Assembly (NCBI GenBank): GCA_039192165.1
Contig: JBCCXD010000005.1
Location: forward strand, 1 to 64,000
Reading direction: 5' to 3'
Source of the DNA: Dinoroseobacter sp039192165
GTDB lineage: Bacteria > Pseudomonadota > Alphaproteobacteria > Rhodobacterales > Rhodobacteraceae
Length of the DNA stretch: 64,000 nt
Below the pieces are notes generated by a model, which ran no database searches, was not told the origin of the DNA, and saw only the letters and a list, made by a program, of their open reading frames with translations. Positions 8,806-18,064 of this stretch are shown one piece after another (within the stretch, counting starts at the first letter, position 1; every line of letters begins with the position of its first letter). A program made the translations under genes and the position numbers.

Positions 8806-11661
8806 TCAGGTCTTGTCCTTCAGACCCATAAGCGCTGCGGCGAACGGGTTGTCCGGATCGATCCTGTCTTTCTTGCGGTCCGGGCGGGACTGATAGGTTT
8901 TGGGGCTATCATGGCGCGATCCTCCTTTGGGCCCGCCCTTGCGGCCTTTCCCCTGAGGTTTGCCGCTGCCTTTGCCCTGTGGTCTTCCCTGCCCTTTTCC
9001 TTGCGGACGGTTGCCGCGTCCCCCTTCACGTCGAGGCTTCGGGGCCCATCGGAAAGTGTAGAACACCTCCGTTTCGGGATCGTGTGCCGCATCTGTGGGC
9101 TCACTGCCGACCATCTCAGGCTCTGTCAGATGTTCTTCACCGGGAGCGTTTTCCGGCGTCGCCTCAGCGGTGTCTTTGGCGGGTGCCTCCGCTGACTGCG
9201 CTTCTCCGACTTCCTCCAGAGGTTCTTCGGGCGCGTTTGCGGGCTCACCTTGCGTCGCCTCGTCCGGTTTGGTCTCGGCAGGTTTTACCTTTGTGCGCTC
9301 CGCTTTTTCGGCAGCATAGCCGAGGCCCTGCATAAGATCTGCAAACTGCTCCAACGTCATTCCGGTGATGGACAGCATGTCAGCCGTCGCCTCAAACCCA
9401 CCGCGAGTGTCCTGCGCCCGCAGCATATCGGCCAGACGTTCCAACATATCTATTCGAATTGCGCGGGCGCCGGCAGCACGATAGCCGGACTCAAGGTAAA
9501 CGTCCTGCGCAATGGCATCCAGTGCCGGGATCGTGACCAGTCCAGGTGGCGGTGCTTCCGGAAAAACATCGCGCCCTTTGAAAAGCGACGATAGCACCAA
9601 ACGCAACCGTGTGGGCGCGGGCTTCAGTAAAACCGGCAAGAAAATCGTGAACTGACCGAAACGCACCCCGTGCTTCCGCAGCAAGCCACGCGCATCCTGA
9701 TCCAGAGCTTTGACATCCTGCGCAACTGCCGCGCGTGGCAAAACACCCAACGCCTCGACGATCTGGAAAGCAAAGCCGCGAACGAGCCCGGTCAATTCCT
9801 CATCCCGGCTCATCGCCAGCAGAGGCTCAAACAGTGCGGCGATCTTGCGGTCGATGAAATGCTGCAACCGCCGCTCGACCTTTTGAGCCACATCCGCACC
9901 GGCCTCGTCGTCGACAAATGGCTGCACCCCCGGCTTCATCGGATCGGCGCCTTTCACAAGTTTGCCAACCGCTTGATCGCCCCACATCAGGCCCCCCTGT
10001 TCCGTAAAGTCGATCTCTGTATCGGGCGCGTTATAAAATCGATCGGCCCGCAGATGAAATTCCGGCGCCAGAGCGGCGAGCGACGCGGCGCGCACCGCTT
10101 TTTCCTCTTCGGGGGTCGTGGTCTTGTCCTGGCGAAAGCGGAACCCTTCCAGACGGCCAATCAGTTCTCCTTCGACCGTCACTTCACCTTTGTCGTTCAC
10201 GTCAGCCACCAGGCTCTCCTTCTGTTTCAACCGGCGCAACAGCACTGAGGTGCGCCGGTCGACAAATCGCTGCGTCAGACGTGCGTGCAGGGCGTCCGAC
10301 AATCTGTCTTCGACGGCGCGGGTCTCTCCGCGCCAATGATTTTCGTTCTGAACCCACCCCGAGCGCTGAGCGCAATAGGTCCATGTGCGAATATACGCCA
10401 ACCGTTTCGACAATGTGTCAATATCGCCGTCGGTCCTGTCAATACGCGCAACCTGACGGGCAAACCATGGTTCTGGTATGAATCCCTCGTCGTGTAAGAA
10501 GAAAAACACCTGCCTGAGGAGTCCTGCATGCTCTCCCGCAGCGATCCCGCGAAAATCGGGCACACGGCACACATCCCACAACAGCCGCACGTCACGCGCA
10601 TCGGTCAGACGGTCCGCGATCTCTGCCTCCCCTGCAAGCCGTTTCAGCGCGCTAAGGTCATCCGCTTCGCGCCCTTTGGAGAGCCATTCGTCCTGTGGAG
10701 AAGCTTCAAGCGAGGCAACCAGCCGGTCAATCCTCGAGAACTGCAGGTTCGGATTACGCCATTGTAACTTACGGATGGGAGTAAAGCGGGCGTTTTCAAT
10801 CGCATCCACAACCTCGTCGTCCAATGCAGGTGCCTCGCCGGTGACCCCGAAAGTTCCCGGTGTCATATAGCGCCCCGCCCGACCAGCTATTTGGGCGAGT
10901 TCGTTGGGCGCGAGCGGGCGCATTCGGCGACCGTCAAACTTTGTTGTCGACGAAAAAGCGACATGGGTCACATCCAAATTGAGCCCCATGCCAATGGCGT
11001 CAGTGGCGACCAGATAATCGACATCGCCGTTTTGATATAGCTCGACTTGCGCATTGCGTGTCCGGGGACTCAGCGCGCCCATCACAACGGCGCATCCCCC
11101 CTTCTGTCGCCGGATAAGCTCGGCAATGGCATACACTGAGTCGACGGAGAAGCCGACAATCGCAGAACGCGGTTTCATCCGGCTTATTTTCTTGGGGCCG
11201 GAATAGGTCAGCTCGGAAAAGCGCTCCCGGCGTAGAAACTGAGCGCGCGGCACCTGTGCTGCAATGGCAGGGCGCATAGTGTCTGAGCCGAGAAACAGGG
11301 TTTCGTGCAACCCCCGGGCCCGCAACAACCTGTCGGTGAAAACATGGCCTCGCTCAGGGTCTGCGCAAAGCTGAATTTCATCAATCGCGACGAAATCCGC
11401 ACCGATCTCCTGCGGCATGGCTTCGACGGTGCACACCCAGTACTGAACCCTCTCGGGAACAATTCGTTCTTCCCCCGTTAAAAGGGCCACAACTGAAGGG
11501 CCGCGCAGTGCGACAATGCGGTCATAGACCTCGCGGGCCAGCAAGCGCAAAGGCAACCCAATCACACCCGTCCGATGCGCTAGCATCCTCTCGATTGCGT
11601 AATGGGTTTTGCCTGTATTTGTCGGACCGAGGACCGCCGAAATCCGGCCAGCGTCTCTCAT
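8806..11661 (-). CDS. SUV3-like superfamily II RNA helicase
   Basis: This 951-aa protein has Walker A GPTNTGKT at residues 12-19, a DEIQ motif II at about 94-97, and motif VI QIAGRAGRY at about 262-270. This is the compact core of mitochondrial SUV3 (an RNA/DNA helicase of the degradosome) and of its alphaproteobacterial relatives. A long middle part of unassigned fold follows, then an acidic segment rich in Glu/Ala/Pro (about 790-870), and finally a basic tail of repeated Pro-Gln-Gly-Lys units (RPQGKG, KPQGKG) ending near SRPDRKKDRIDPDNPFA. The tail is a likely nucleic-acid-binding region. The gene leads the operon with the S4 protein and fdxA. Confidence 0.88.
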   Translation of the reverse strand: MRDAGRISAVLGPTNTGKTHYAIERMLAHRTGVIGLPLRLLAREVYDRIVALRGPSVVALLTGEERIVPERVQYWVCTVEAMPQEIGADFVAIDEIQLCADPERGHVFTDRLLRARGLHETLFLGSDTMRPAIAAQVPRAQFLRRERFSELTYSGPKKISRMKPRSAIVGFSVDSVYAIAELIRRQKGGCAVVMGALSPRTRNAQVELYQNGDVDYLVATDAIGMGLNLDVTHVAFSSTTKFDGRRMRPLAPNELAQIAGRAGRYMTPGTFGVTGEAPALDDEVVDAIENARFTPIRKLQWRNPNLQFSRIDRLVASLEASPQDEWLSKGREADDLSALKRLAGEAEIADRLTDARDVRLLWDVCRVPDFRGIAAGEHAGLLRQVFFFLHDEGFIPEPWFARQVARIDRTDGDIDTLSKRLAYIRTWTYCAQRSGWVQNENHWRGETRAVEDRLSDALHARLTQRFVDRRTSVLLRRLKQKESLVADVNDKGEVTVEGELIGRLEGFRFRQDKTTTPEEEKAVRAASLAALAPEFHLRADRFYNAPDTEIDFTEQGGLMWGDQAVGKLVKGADPMKPGVQPFVDDEAGADVAQKVERRLQHFIDRKIAALFEPLLAMSRDEELTGLVRGFAFQIVEALGVLPRAAVAQDVKALDQDARGLLRKHGVRFGQFTIFLPVLLKPAPTRLRLVLSSLFKGRDVFPEAPPPGLVTIPALDAIAQDVYLESGYRAAGARAIRIDMLERLADMLRAQDTRGGFEATADMLSITGMTLEQFADLMQGLGYAAEKAERTKVKPAETKPDEATQGEPANAPEEPLEEVGEAQSAEAPAKDTAEATPENAPGEEHLTEPEMVGSEPTDAAHDPETEVFYTFRWAPKPRREGGRGNRPQGKGQGRPQGKGSGKPQGKGRKGGPKGGSRHDSPKTYQSRPDRKKDRIDPDNPFAAALMGLKDKT

Positions 11662-11689
11662 AATCTACCGCCTTCGAAGGGCGCGCTGC

Positions 11690-12244
11690 TTAGAGCGCCT
11701 CGCCCTCCAACTCCTGTTCCAACCGCTCTACCGCTTCATTTATATTTGGGCGGTGAGGATGTATAGTCTGCGCTTCTTTATAGGCCTCAAGAGCAAACTC
11801 GTCGTACCCGAGCTCTGACATCATCAGCCCGAGCCCCGCGAGCGCACCAAAGTGCTGGGGATTGAGCGACAGTGTGACCCGGATATCCGCGATCGACGGC
11901 CCATACATGTTGGCCAGATAATATGCCGTCGCGCGCGCATTCCAGCCTTCTGCAAACTCGGGTGCATGATCAGTCAGCGCAGTGAAGTGCTCGATTGCTT
12001 CTTCGTATTGCTCCGCCTCGAGTGCGTCGCGACCGCGGGTCAGAAGCAGGTCCATCGCAGGAGACCCCGACTGAGACCAGGCTTCGTACACGCGCTGTTC
12101 GACGGCTTCCCAGTTGGAGGTCTCAGGATCCTTCAAACGCTCTAGAAGCTCACTCACATCAGTGCCTTGTGCAAAAGCACCCGACGTAAGAAACAGAACT
12201 GCCGCTAAGGCAACGTTGAGGCGTTGTATAATGTTGGTCAACAT
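11690..12244 (-). CDS. Secreted TPR-repeat protein
   Basis: The 184-aa protein has a signal peptide (hydrophobic residues about 10-22, cleavage after GAFA). At least three tetratricopeptide repeats follow from about residue 65, with signatures such as ALEAEQYEEAIEHFTALTDH, AEGWNARATAYYLANMYGPS and AALAGLGLMMSELGYDEFALE-like helices. TPRs are protein-binding scaffolds; the partner is unknown. It ends 28 bases upstream of the helicase start on the same strand, so the two may share a transcript. It is divergent from the SCP2 gene. Confidence 0.8.
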   Translation of the reverse strand: MLTNIIQRLNVALAAVLFLTSGAFAQGTDVSELLERLKDPETSNWEAVEQRVYEAWSQSGSPAMDLLLTRGRDALEAEQYEEAIEHFTALTDHAPEFAEGWNARATAYYLANMYGPSIADIRVTLSLNPQHFGALAGLGLMMSELGYDEFALEAYKEAQTIHPHRPNINEAVERLEQELEGEAL

Positions 12245-12308
12245 GTCCTAGATGGTAACGCACGCGCCGAAAAAAGCGATAGCTGGCGCATCACAAAGGG
12301 AGAGTGGT

Positions 12309-12596
12309 GTGAGCACTGTAATTGAAAAGGCCGTGGAGGCCCTCACCGAAAAGATGAAGGGCGGTTTTGACGGTTCGGTCAAATTCGTCATTGAAGATGA
12401 AGGCGCCGTCATGATCGACGCCGACGGTGTTCGGGCAGCGGATGAAGAGGCCGATTGTACACTGACCGCCAGTTCGGAGACCTTTCAGGGCATTCTGGCC
12501 GGGGAAGTCAACCCAACGGCGGCATTCATGACGGGCGATCTTAAACTCGATGGCGATATGAGCACAGCAATGAAGCTTGGCTCCGTATTGGGCTAG
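12309..12596 (+). CDS. SCP2 sterol-binding domain protein
   Basis: This is a stand-alone SCP2 domain of 95 aa starting at the GTG at 12309, chosen because AAAGGGAGAG lies at the right distance; the frame stays open upstream to 12252. Typical features are the VKFVIEDEGAVMID strand, ADCTLTASSETF, and the C-terminal NPTAAFMTGDLKLDGDM. SCP2 proteins bind hydrophobic ligands such as fatty acyl chains. The next gene, a lysophospholipase-like hydrolase, starts 8 bases later, suggesting an operon in lipid metabolism. Confidence 0.85.
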   Translation: MSTVIEKAVEALTEKMKGGFDGSVKFVIEDEGAVMIDADGVRAADEEADCTLTASSETFQGILAGEVNPTAAFMTGDLKLDGDMSTAMKLGSVLG

Positions 12597-12604
12597 CTCG
12601 CGCC

Positions 12605-13561
12605 TTGCTTTCTTCGGCTCCATACCGCCATGATCTGGCCGATGGGCCGGAGGAAGCACGTGGTGTCTGGGTAGAGACTTGTGACGGCCTGCGGTTGCGC
12701 ATTGGGATTTTTGAAACCGGCAGCCGTGGAACAGTGCTTATGTTTCCCGGGCGCACCGAAGCAGTCGAAAAGTATGGACGTCTCGCACAACTCCTTGGAG
12801 GTATGGGATACTCGAGCGTCGCGATTGACTGGCGTGGTCAGGGCTTCGCAGACCGAATGCTGGATGATCCGCTCATCGGGCATGTCGAGCATTTCCACGA
12901 CTATCAACATGATGTGGATGCGGTGATGGCGGCTGTTCGGACCGCCTCACTTCCTGCTCCGTACTTTTTATTGGCGCATTCAATGGGCGGAGCGATCGGG
13001 CTGCGCGCCCTGCTGCGAGGATTGGACGTCCGTGCGGTCGTCTTCAGCGGCCCAATGTGGGGGATCAATCTTCCTTTTTGGGCGAGGCCTGTTGCCGGCT
13101 TGCTTGGGTCGGGAGCAAGATTGGTTGGGCTGCACGAGCGCTACGCTCCAACCACCGGGCCGGATCCTTACATCCTGTCGACCCCCTTCGAAGAAAATTT
13201 GCTGACGCGCACGCGCGAGGGCCTTGAATATATGGCGCACCAGGTACGGCAGGAACCAAAACTGGCTCTAGCCGGTCCGTCAATCCAGTGGGTATACGCA
13301 GCTCACATGGAAACACGCGATCTCGCGCGCGTTCAAAGCCCGGATCTGCCCTGTTTTGTCTTGATGGGCGAGAACGAACGGATCGTCTCAAAAGATGCGA
13401 TCTCAGCGCGCATCGCTGCCTGGGATGGCGCCCAATTGCTTGAAGTGCCCAGCGCCGAGCATGAAGTCTTCATGGAAGGCCCAGAAAAACTCGCGCCGGT
13501 TATGGCCAGAATTGGCGAATTTTTTGAAGATCACCGGCCGCTTACAACGCCCAGAGTCTAG
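12605..13561 (+). CDS. Alpha/beta hydrolase, lysophospholipase / monoacylglycerol lipase like
   Basis: The 318-aa protein belongs to the PldB/monoglyceride-lipase group: an oxyanion-side FPGRTEAVEKYGRL, IDWRGQGFADR at about 74-84, the nucleophile elbow AHSMGG with Ser126, and a late EHEVFMEG segment with the probable catalytic His near residue 288. No signal peptide is visible, so it is probably cytosolic. The start is a TTG at 12605, eight bases after the SCP2 stop; no strong ribosome site is visible, so coupling to the SCP2 gene is likely. Confidence 0.85.
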   Translation: MLSSAPYRHDLADGPEEARGVWVETCDGLRLRIGIFETGSRGTVLMFPGRTEAVEKYGRLAQLLGGMGYSSVAIDWRGQGFADRMLDDPLIGHVEHFHDYQHDVDAVMAAVRTASLPAPYFLLAHSMGGAIGLRALLRGLDVRAVVFSGPMWGINLPFWARPVAGLLGSGARLVGLHERYAPTTGPDPYILSTPFEENLLTRTREGLEYMAHQVRQEPKLALAGPSIQWVYAAHMETRDLARVQSPDLPCFVLMGENERIVSKDAISARIAAWDGAQLLEVPSAEHEVFMEGPEKLAPVMARIGEFFEDHRPLTTPRV

Positions 13562-14377
13562 GTTTTTGATCTGGATAGAGTTTTTCGGAGCTACTGACGG
13601 GTCGTTCAGAATTATGGCGCGCGCGCTCGGGCAACCACAAAACCCAAGGACAGTTTCAGGCATCGAGAAGGGTTACTCTTTTTCCTCCCTCTCTCCGACA
13701 CCGCTTTCATAGGCGCTCCAGGACCTTGGAATGGCCTTGCAGAGACAGATGAATATCGGAGACTTCTAGGCGGCTCGGTGGCAACTTCCCGCCGAGTAGC
13801 TAAGTCTTCCGGAAGAACGAATTGTTATACTGAAGACTTATTTCTACCCTTGATTGAACAACCAACCACCAAGAAGACAAATGGTGGCGCTCGCCAAGTC
13901 TAATCCACACCCCTAGGCCCTCGCAGCCGATAAGGTTTTGCTAACTCTCACCCGGAAAACACTCACTCAAACCCCGAAAAGTCCAAGTAACTATCAGCTT
14001 TAGAGCGGCCCACGGCGCTGGGCTATGAGATGCTGAGAACGTACCCGGAATTGGCGCACAAGACGCTTCCAGCCGACCTCAAACCTTGTGGTGAAAAGAC
14101 TTGTTTCGACAAAACTAAGCAGGCAAGGCGCTTCGCTTCACGAATGAAGCCAGACTTATGCCTTTGGAGAGGAAAATTGATCGGTTTGCAGAGCAAATAT
14201 CCGCCTATCGCCGACAAAAAGATCCTGGATGTGGATAATGCCCATATTTGCCCGCATTTTGACCACTTAGCGGCCTTGATCCGGGGAAAGGGTTCGGGGC
14301 GTTGTGTATAGCGAGTTCCAGGTTGTCTGAAAGAACTATGAGCGGCGCAAAAGACCGCAAAACTAGAGGTACCTCAA
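13562..14377. other. About 800 bp without a recognisable gene
   Basis: I found no protein in either strand that resembles a family or has a good ribosome site; the longest plus-strand frame (14030-14311) gives 93 residues with no recognisable features. The DNA reads as richer in A and T than the genes on its left. It contains a hairpin (CTCGGTGG at 13774-13781 with CCGCCGAG at 13789-13796) and the inverted repeats listed next. The promoter of the RTX gene must lie at its right end. Confidence 0.5.
13801..13840. repeat. 9-bp perfect inverted repeat enclosing a palindrome
   Basis: TAAGTCTTC (13801-13809) and GAAGACTTA (13832-13840) are perfect inverted copies. CTTCCGGAAG at 13806-13815 is itself a perfect palindrome overlapping the left arm. 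TTTCT follows the right arm, so a terminator-like hairpin is possible. It could also be an operator. Confidence 0.5.
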
Positions 14378-17023
14378 ATGACGCAGCCCATCACCTCGTC
14401 ATCTATAGTTTCCGCCGACGGTCTTGCTAAACCGACTTTAGCTTACAATCCTTCAGGCGTGTCCTATTATACATCTAACGTTCCATTCATTGATTTCATG
14501 AAGATGTCTGGCACGTTCCGCACCGACACGTGGGGATATCTAGACGACCAGTATCTGGATGAAAATGGATGGCCGCTGGAGATTCCGGAAGGCACATCGA
14601 AGCTTATTTCCGTGTTCAACTACAACAAAGAAGACGGAGTGATTGATGGACCTCTTATCGAGCCAGGACGTTTCGTGTTGTCGTACGAAGGTACTGGCGA
14701 GATATCTCTCGGCGGTAATGTCTCAAATGTCGACATTTCCGGCGACACGATCTCTTTTGATTTTGATGGCGACGGGACGTTCTGGATAGAATTTTTGTCT
14801 ACGGACCCGTACGGAACAGGCGACACTCTGCGGAACGTGAGCCTTGTTCGGGAAGAGCATCTCGAACTCCATGAAGCTGGCGCGATCTTCAACCCCGACT
14901 GGATCAGCGTGATCGAAGACGCAAGCCAGTTGCGTTTCATGGATTGGATGCAAACAAACAACAGCGATAAATCGGATTGGGAGGATCAGGTAGACGCTGA
15001 CTACGCGAGCTGGAGCACAAAAGGAGTGCCGCTTGAGGTTATGGTCGAGCTCGCAAACCAGACTGGCGTTGATCCTTGGTTTACAATGCCCCATCTGGCA
15101 ACGGATGAGTATGTCCGAGAATTCGCAGTCTATGTGCGCGACAATCTCGACCCGGATCTTGTTGCAACTGTTGAGTATACAAACGAGGCTTGGAACAACG
15201 CCTTTTCACACACCCAATGGATGCACCGAGAAGCTAAAGAACTATACGGCACGGACGATGCATGGGCCTGGGACTACTACGCCAAACGCGCAACTGAAGT
15301 TGCGCTGATCTGGGAAGAGGAATTCGGAACAGAAGCCGATGACAGACTTGTCGCGACGATCGGAAGCCAAGCGGTCAATCCTTGGATCACCAATAGAATA
15401 CTCGACGGAGAACTGTGGAAGGAAAACGACCCCGACGGTTTTGTTGATCCAAGATCGGTTTTCGATGCGATCGCGATTACCAGCTATTTCGGTACTTCAA
15501 TTGTGAACGATGACTACAGACCCGATCTGATCGCGGCGATTAAAGATCCCAACGTTGATGCATTCCAGTATACTTACGACTTACTATCGGATCCAAACGG
15601 GCCGAGTACCACGGCTACAAATCTGGGGCTGTGGGCGCAGCAATCGGACATCGCCGAGGATGCCGGCATGAGACTGTTGGCCTATGAGGGCGGACAACAC
15701 GTGCATCATAGCTTTGCAACGCAGATCCCAGAAGCGGACCTGGAAATCCTCACAGAGTTCATGACGGAGTTTGTCAGATCCGACGAGATGGCATTGCTCT
15801 ACGCAGAGAACTGGGACGCCTGGAAGAGTGTCTCCGACGGACCGTATATGCAATTTGGGGACGTCGCTGAGCCAAGCAAATGGGGATCTTGGGGCCTTCT
15901 GGCAAACCTGGACGACACAACGCCTCGCTCCGAATACCTCATGGAACAAAATGAAACGGAAGAAATCTGGTGGGAGGACGATCGCTCCGGCGAGCAAGCG
16001 CTGCAGGGCCGAACCATTCTAGGCGACGATAGCAACGAGACTATGATTGGCACCGTTCAGGAGGACTTTCTTATCGGCGCTGCGGGGGATGACATTTTGG
16101 TCGGCGGTCGAGGAAACGACGGTTTGCACGGCGGCGACGGAACGGACACCGTCGTTCTGGCCGGGTCGCCGGACGACTATAGCATTACCGAAGACGGAGA
16201 TGGCTGGCGCATTGAAGGCCTCGACGGTAGCGACTTTGTCATCGAGGTAGAGCGGTTTCAGTTCGATGACGGTCCAAACCTGACCCTGGCTGACTTCCTT
16301 GACTATACACCTGTGCAGAGTATGCCGCAGGAGCCCGCCCCCAACCAACCGCAACCGCCTACACCAGACGAACCTGAGGTGACGCCTCCGACCGTGGCTG
16401 AAGAGACGCCCGAGCCTGAGACGCCAGAGCCGCCGCAGGAACCGGCGGCTGAGCAGCCGCCTCAGCCTGACGAGCCAGCCGAACAACCTGAGCCACCCGT
16501 TGCGGAACAACCGGAGGATCAGCCAGAGCAGCCAGAGCAGCCAGAGCAGCCAGAGCAGCCAGAGCAGCCAGAGCAAGCTGACCAGGACGAACCGGATCCG
16601 CAAGATCAAGCTGCCGAAGAGGCTCAAGAACCCCAGGACCAAGAGCCGTCACAAGAACCAGTTCGGGTAAAACTCGACAATCCATTCTTCGACGAAGTCA
16701 CCGATGAATCGGAAGACGGCGCCTCACAGGAATCAGATACCTCCACTGAAGAGGACGACCCACAAGTTCGGTTCTCCCAGTTTTTCCAGAGGCTATTCAG
16801 TTTCTTTTCTTCGTTCTTTGGCGGACAGCGTGAGCAAGACAATTCAGAAGAGGACGTTGTAGAGGGACAATCAGAGGAGAGCCCACAGCCCAATAGCTTT
16901 GCCTCTCGCCTTATTGATCAAGCTTCAAGCATCGAAGATGTAATCCCGACCACCGAAAGCTCAAATGAACAGAACGCCCCACGCGAAGAGCGCGGAGAAG
17001 AGGAAGAGCTTTTGGAATTCTGA
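14378..17023 (+). CDS. Secreted RTX protein with glycosidase-like TIM-barrel region
   Basis: This 881-aa protein has no classical signal peptide. It carries glycine/aspartate RTX nonapeptides at about residues 565-595 (GAAGDDILVGGRGNDGLHGG), which bind calcium and usually mark type I secretion. Residues 1-170 look like beta-rich domains; residues 170-530 resemble a glycoside-hydrolase barrel, with VEYTNEAWN at about 262-270 and LLAYEGGQHVHH at about 434 as candidate acid residues. Residues 650-780 are Pro/Glu/Gln-rich with a PEQ tandem repeat. The acidic C-terminus contains an odd FFQRLFSFFSSFFGG patch. No type I exporter genes are adjacent. The substrate is unknown; a polysaccharide is the likeliest guess. 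Confidence 0.6.
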   Translation: MTQPITSSSIVSADGLAKPTLAYNPSGVSYYTSNVPFIDFMKMSGTFRTDTWGYLDDQYLDENGWPLEIPEGTSKLISVFNYNKEDGVIDGPLIEPGRFVLSYEGTGEISLGGNVSNVDISGDTISFDFDGDGTFWIEFLSTDPYGTGDTLRNVSLVREEHLELHEAGAIFNPDWISVIEDASQLRFMDWMQTNNSDKSDWEDQVDADYASWSTKGVPLEVMVELANQTGVDPWFTMPHLATDEYVREFAVYVRDNLDPDLVATVEYTNEAWNNAFSHTQWMHREAKELYGTDDAWAWDYYAKRATEVALIWEEEFGTEADDRLVATIGSQAVNPWITNRILDGELWKENDPDGFVDPRSVFDAIAITSYFGTSIVNDDYRPDLIAAIKDPNVDAFQYTYDLLSDPNGPSTTATNLGLWAQQSDIAEDAGMRLLAYEGGQHVHHSFATQIPEADLEILTEFMTEFVRSDEMALLYAENWDAWKSVSDGPYMQFGDVAEPSKWGSWGLLANLDDTTPRSEYLMEQNETEEIWWEDDRSGEQALQGRTILGDDSNETMIGTVQEDFLIGAAGDDILVGGRGNDGLHGGDGTDTVVLAGSPDDYSITEDGDGWRIEGLDGSDFVIEVERFQFDDGPNLTLADFLDYTPVQSMPQEPAPNQPQPPTPDEPEVTPPTVAEETPEPETPEPPQEPAAEQPPQPDEPAEQPEPPVAEQPEDQPEQPEQPEQPEQPEQPEQADQDEPDPQDQAAEEAQEPQDQEPSQEPVRVKLDNPFFDEVTDESEDGASQESDTSTEEDDPQVRFSQFFQRLFSFFSSFFGGQREQDNSEEDVVEGQSEESPQPNSFASRLIDQASSIEDVIPTTESSNEQNAPREERGEEEELLEF
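16523..16576 (+). repeat. 9-bp tandem repeat (CCAGAGCAG) coding PEQ x6
   Basis: Five perfect copies of CCAGAGCAG and a sixth differing in its last base run head to tail inside the RTX gene and encode six Pro-Glu-Gln units. Slippage here changes linker length in steps of three residues without breaking the frame. Confidence 0.95.
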
Positions 17024-17042
17024 ACGGTAAAACTGCCAACGT

Positions 17043-17072
17043 GGGTCGGTCAATCGTCTCGGCGATCGACCC
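17043..17072 (+). terminator. Hairpin after the RTX gene
   Basis: GGGTCG (17043-17048) pairs with CGACCC (17067-17072), and ATCG with CGAT inside it. It starts 20 bases after the stop. No T-run follows directly, so termination efficiency is uncertain. Confidence 0.4.
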
Positions 17073-17193
17073 GCTTGGCTGCAGTGTTTTAGAACAGACA
17101 CTCAGACGCGGAGAGCTAGGCCACCATTTTATGAGAGTCGGGGTCATAGCCACATCCCTGCCCCACTCTAAAGACTGCGCTTACATGTGAACA

Positions 17194-17955
17194 TCATTCA
17201 AAAAGCGCAGCTCTTAGTTGCAGAGCAGCTGACTGCAGAACACTTTCCTTCGAAACTGCATCGGCAATGGACAATCGTTGAACAGGGCCATGAAATGCCA
17301 AGGCCGCAATGAAACGCTCCTGCGCGTCAGTCACAGGTACGGCAATCGCAACCATGCCTGCCAGAAACTCTTCCTCATCCAGCGAATACCCTCTCCGCCG
17401 TATCTCGGCGAGATCTTCAAGAAGAGCATCCTTGGTAGTCTTAGTGGCGGGCGTCAAAGGTGTCAGGTCGAGCGACGCCACGAACCGTTTTTGTGCTTTC
17501 GGGGCCAAGCTGGCCAGAAAACACTTGCCGCTTGCGGTGCAGTGGAACGGGACATGCGACCCAATAGGCAATTGGAACTGAAGCGCCCAATCTGTTTCGA
17601 CGCGGTCGACATAGCTCATGCCAGCATCTTCCGGGACGACATAATTCACTGTTTCGCGAACTTGTCTTGCGACGTCCATCAGGATTTGGCGCCGCGCAAT
17701 ATGGACCCGTGAGTTGAACAGCAACCCGTTACCCAACTCGCGCAAACGCCTGGATGGAACGTATTTTCGAGAGCCACCAATCCGCGTCAGAAACCCTGCT
17801 GCTTCAAGCGACGTGCACAAACGGTGAATCGACTGCTTTGGGAGGCCGAGCTGCAAGTTAATCTCGGTCGGCGACAGCGCCCGGTCACTTTTTCCGAGGA
17901 CCTCCAAGATCAAAAGTGTTCTCAGCGTCGTTGGAATTCGTCCCGTGTCGGTCAT
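17194..17955 (-). CDS. IclR-family transcription regulator
   Basis: The 253-aa protein starts at the ATG at 17955 (MTDTGRIPTTLRTLLILEVL); the open frame continues upstream but has no family support. The N-terminal winged helix covers about residues 8-70 (LSPTEINLQLGLPKQSIHRL). The C-terminal effector domain contains HCTASGKCFLA and GYSLDEEEFLAGMVAIAVPV, both typical of IclR. IclR proteins control catabolic genes, usually those divergent from them: here the GMC oxidoreductase at 18065, 109 bases away, and the TRAP genes beyond it. The effector is unknown. Confidence 0.9.
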   Translation of the reverse strand: MTDTGRIPTTLRTLLILEVLGKSDRALSPTEINLQLGLPKQSIHRLCTSLEAAGFLTRIGGSRKYVPSRRLRELGNGLLFNSRVHIARRQILMDVARQVRETVNYVVPEDAGMSYVDRVETDWALQFQLPIGSHVPFHCTASGKCFLASLAPKAQKRFVASLDLTPLTPATKTTKDALLEDLAEIRRRGYSLDEEEFLAGMVAIAVPVTDAQERFIAALAFHGPVQRLSIADAVSKESVLQSAALQLRAALFE

Positions 17956-18064
17956 GCGCGATCGAGAGACCAGATTTGATGTTTGTAATTCACGAGAATC
18001 CTTGTAGCGTCTTCGAACAATAAAAATCGAGACAAAAAGTCTCAAAAAGTGCTTCGGGAGGGGG

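Noticed and set aside
14030..14311. 93-codon plus-strand frame in the non-coding stretch
   Set aside because: No ribosome site, no family and unusual composition; kept as non-coding.
16019..16642. Minus-strand frame rich in Leu-Leu-Trp repeats, looking like a membrane protein
   Set aside because: It is the antisense reading of the PEQ tandem repeat and Pro-rich part of the RTX gene; no start signal or family.
17956..18064. Possible operator copy in the IclR/GMC gap (CGAACAATAAAAAT)
   Set aside because: Agrees at only about 13 of 20 positions and lacks the left half; likely chance in AT-rich DNA.
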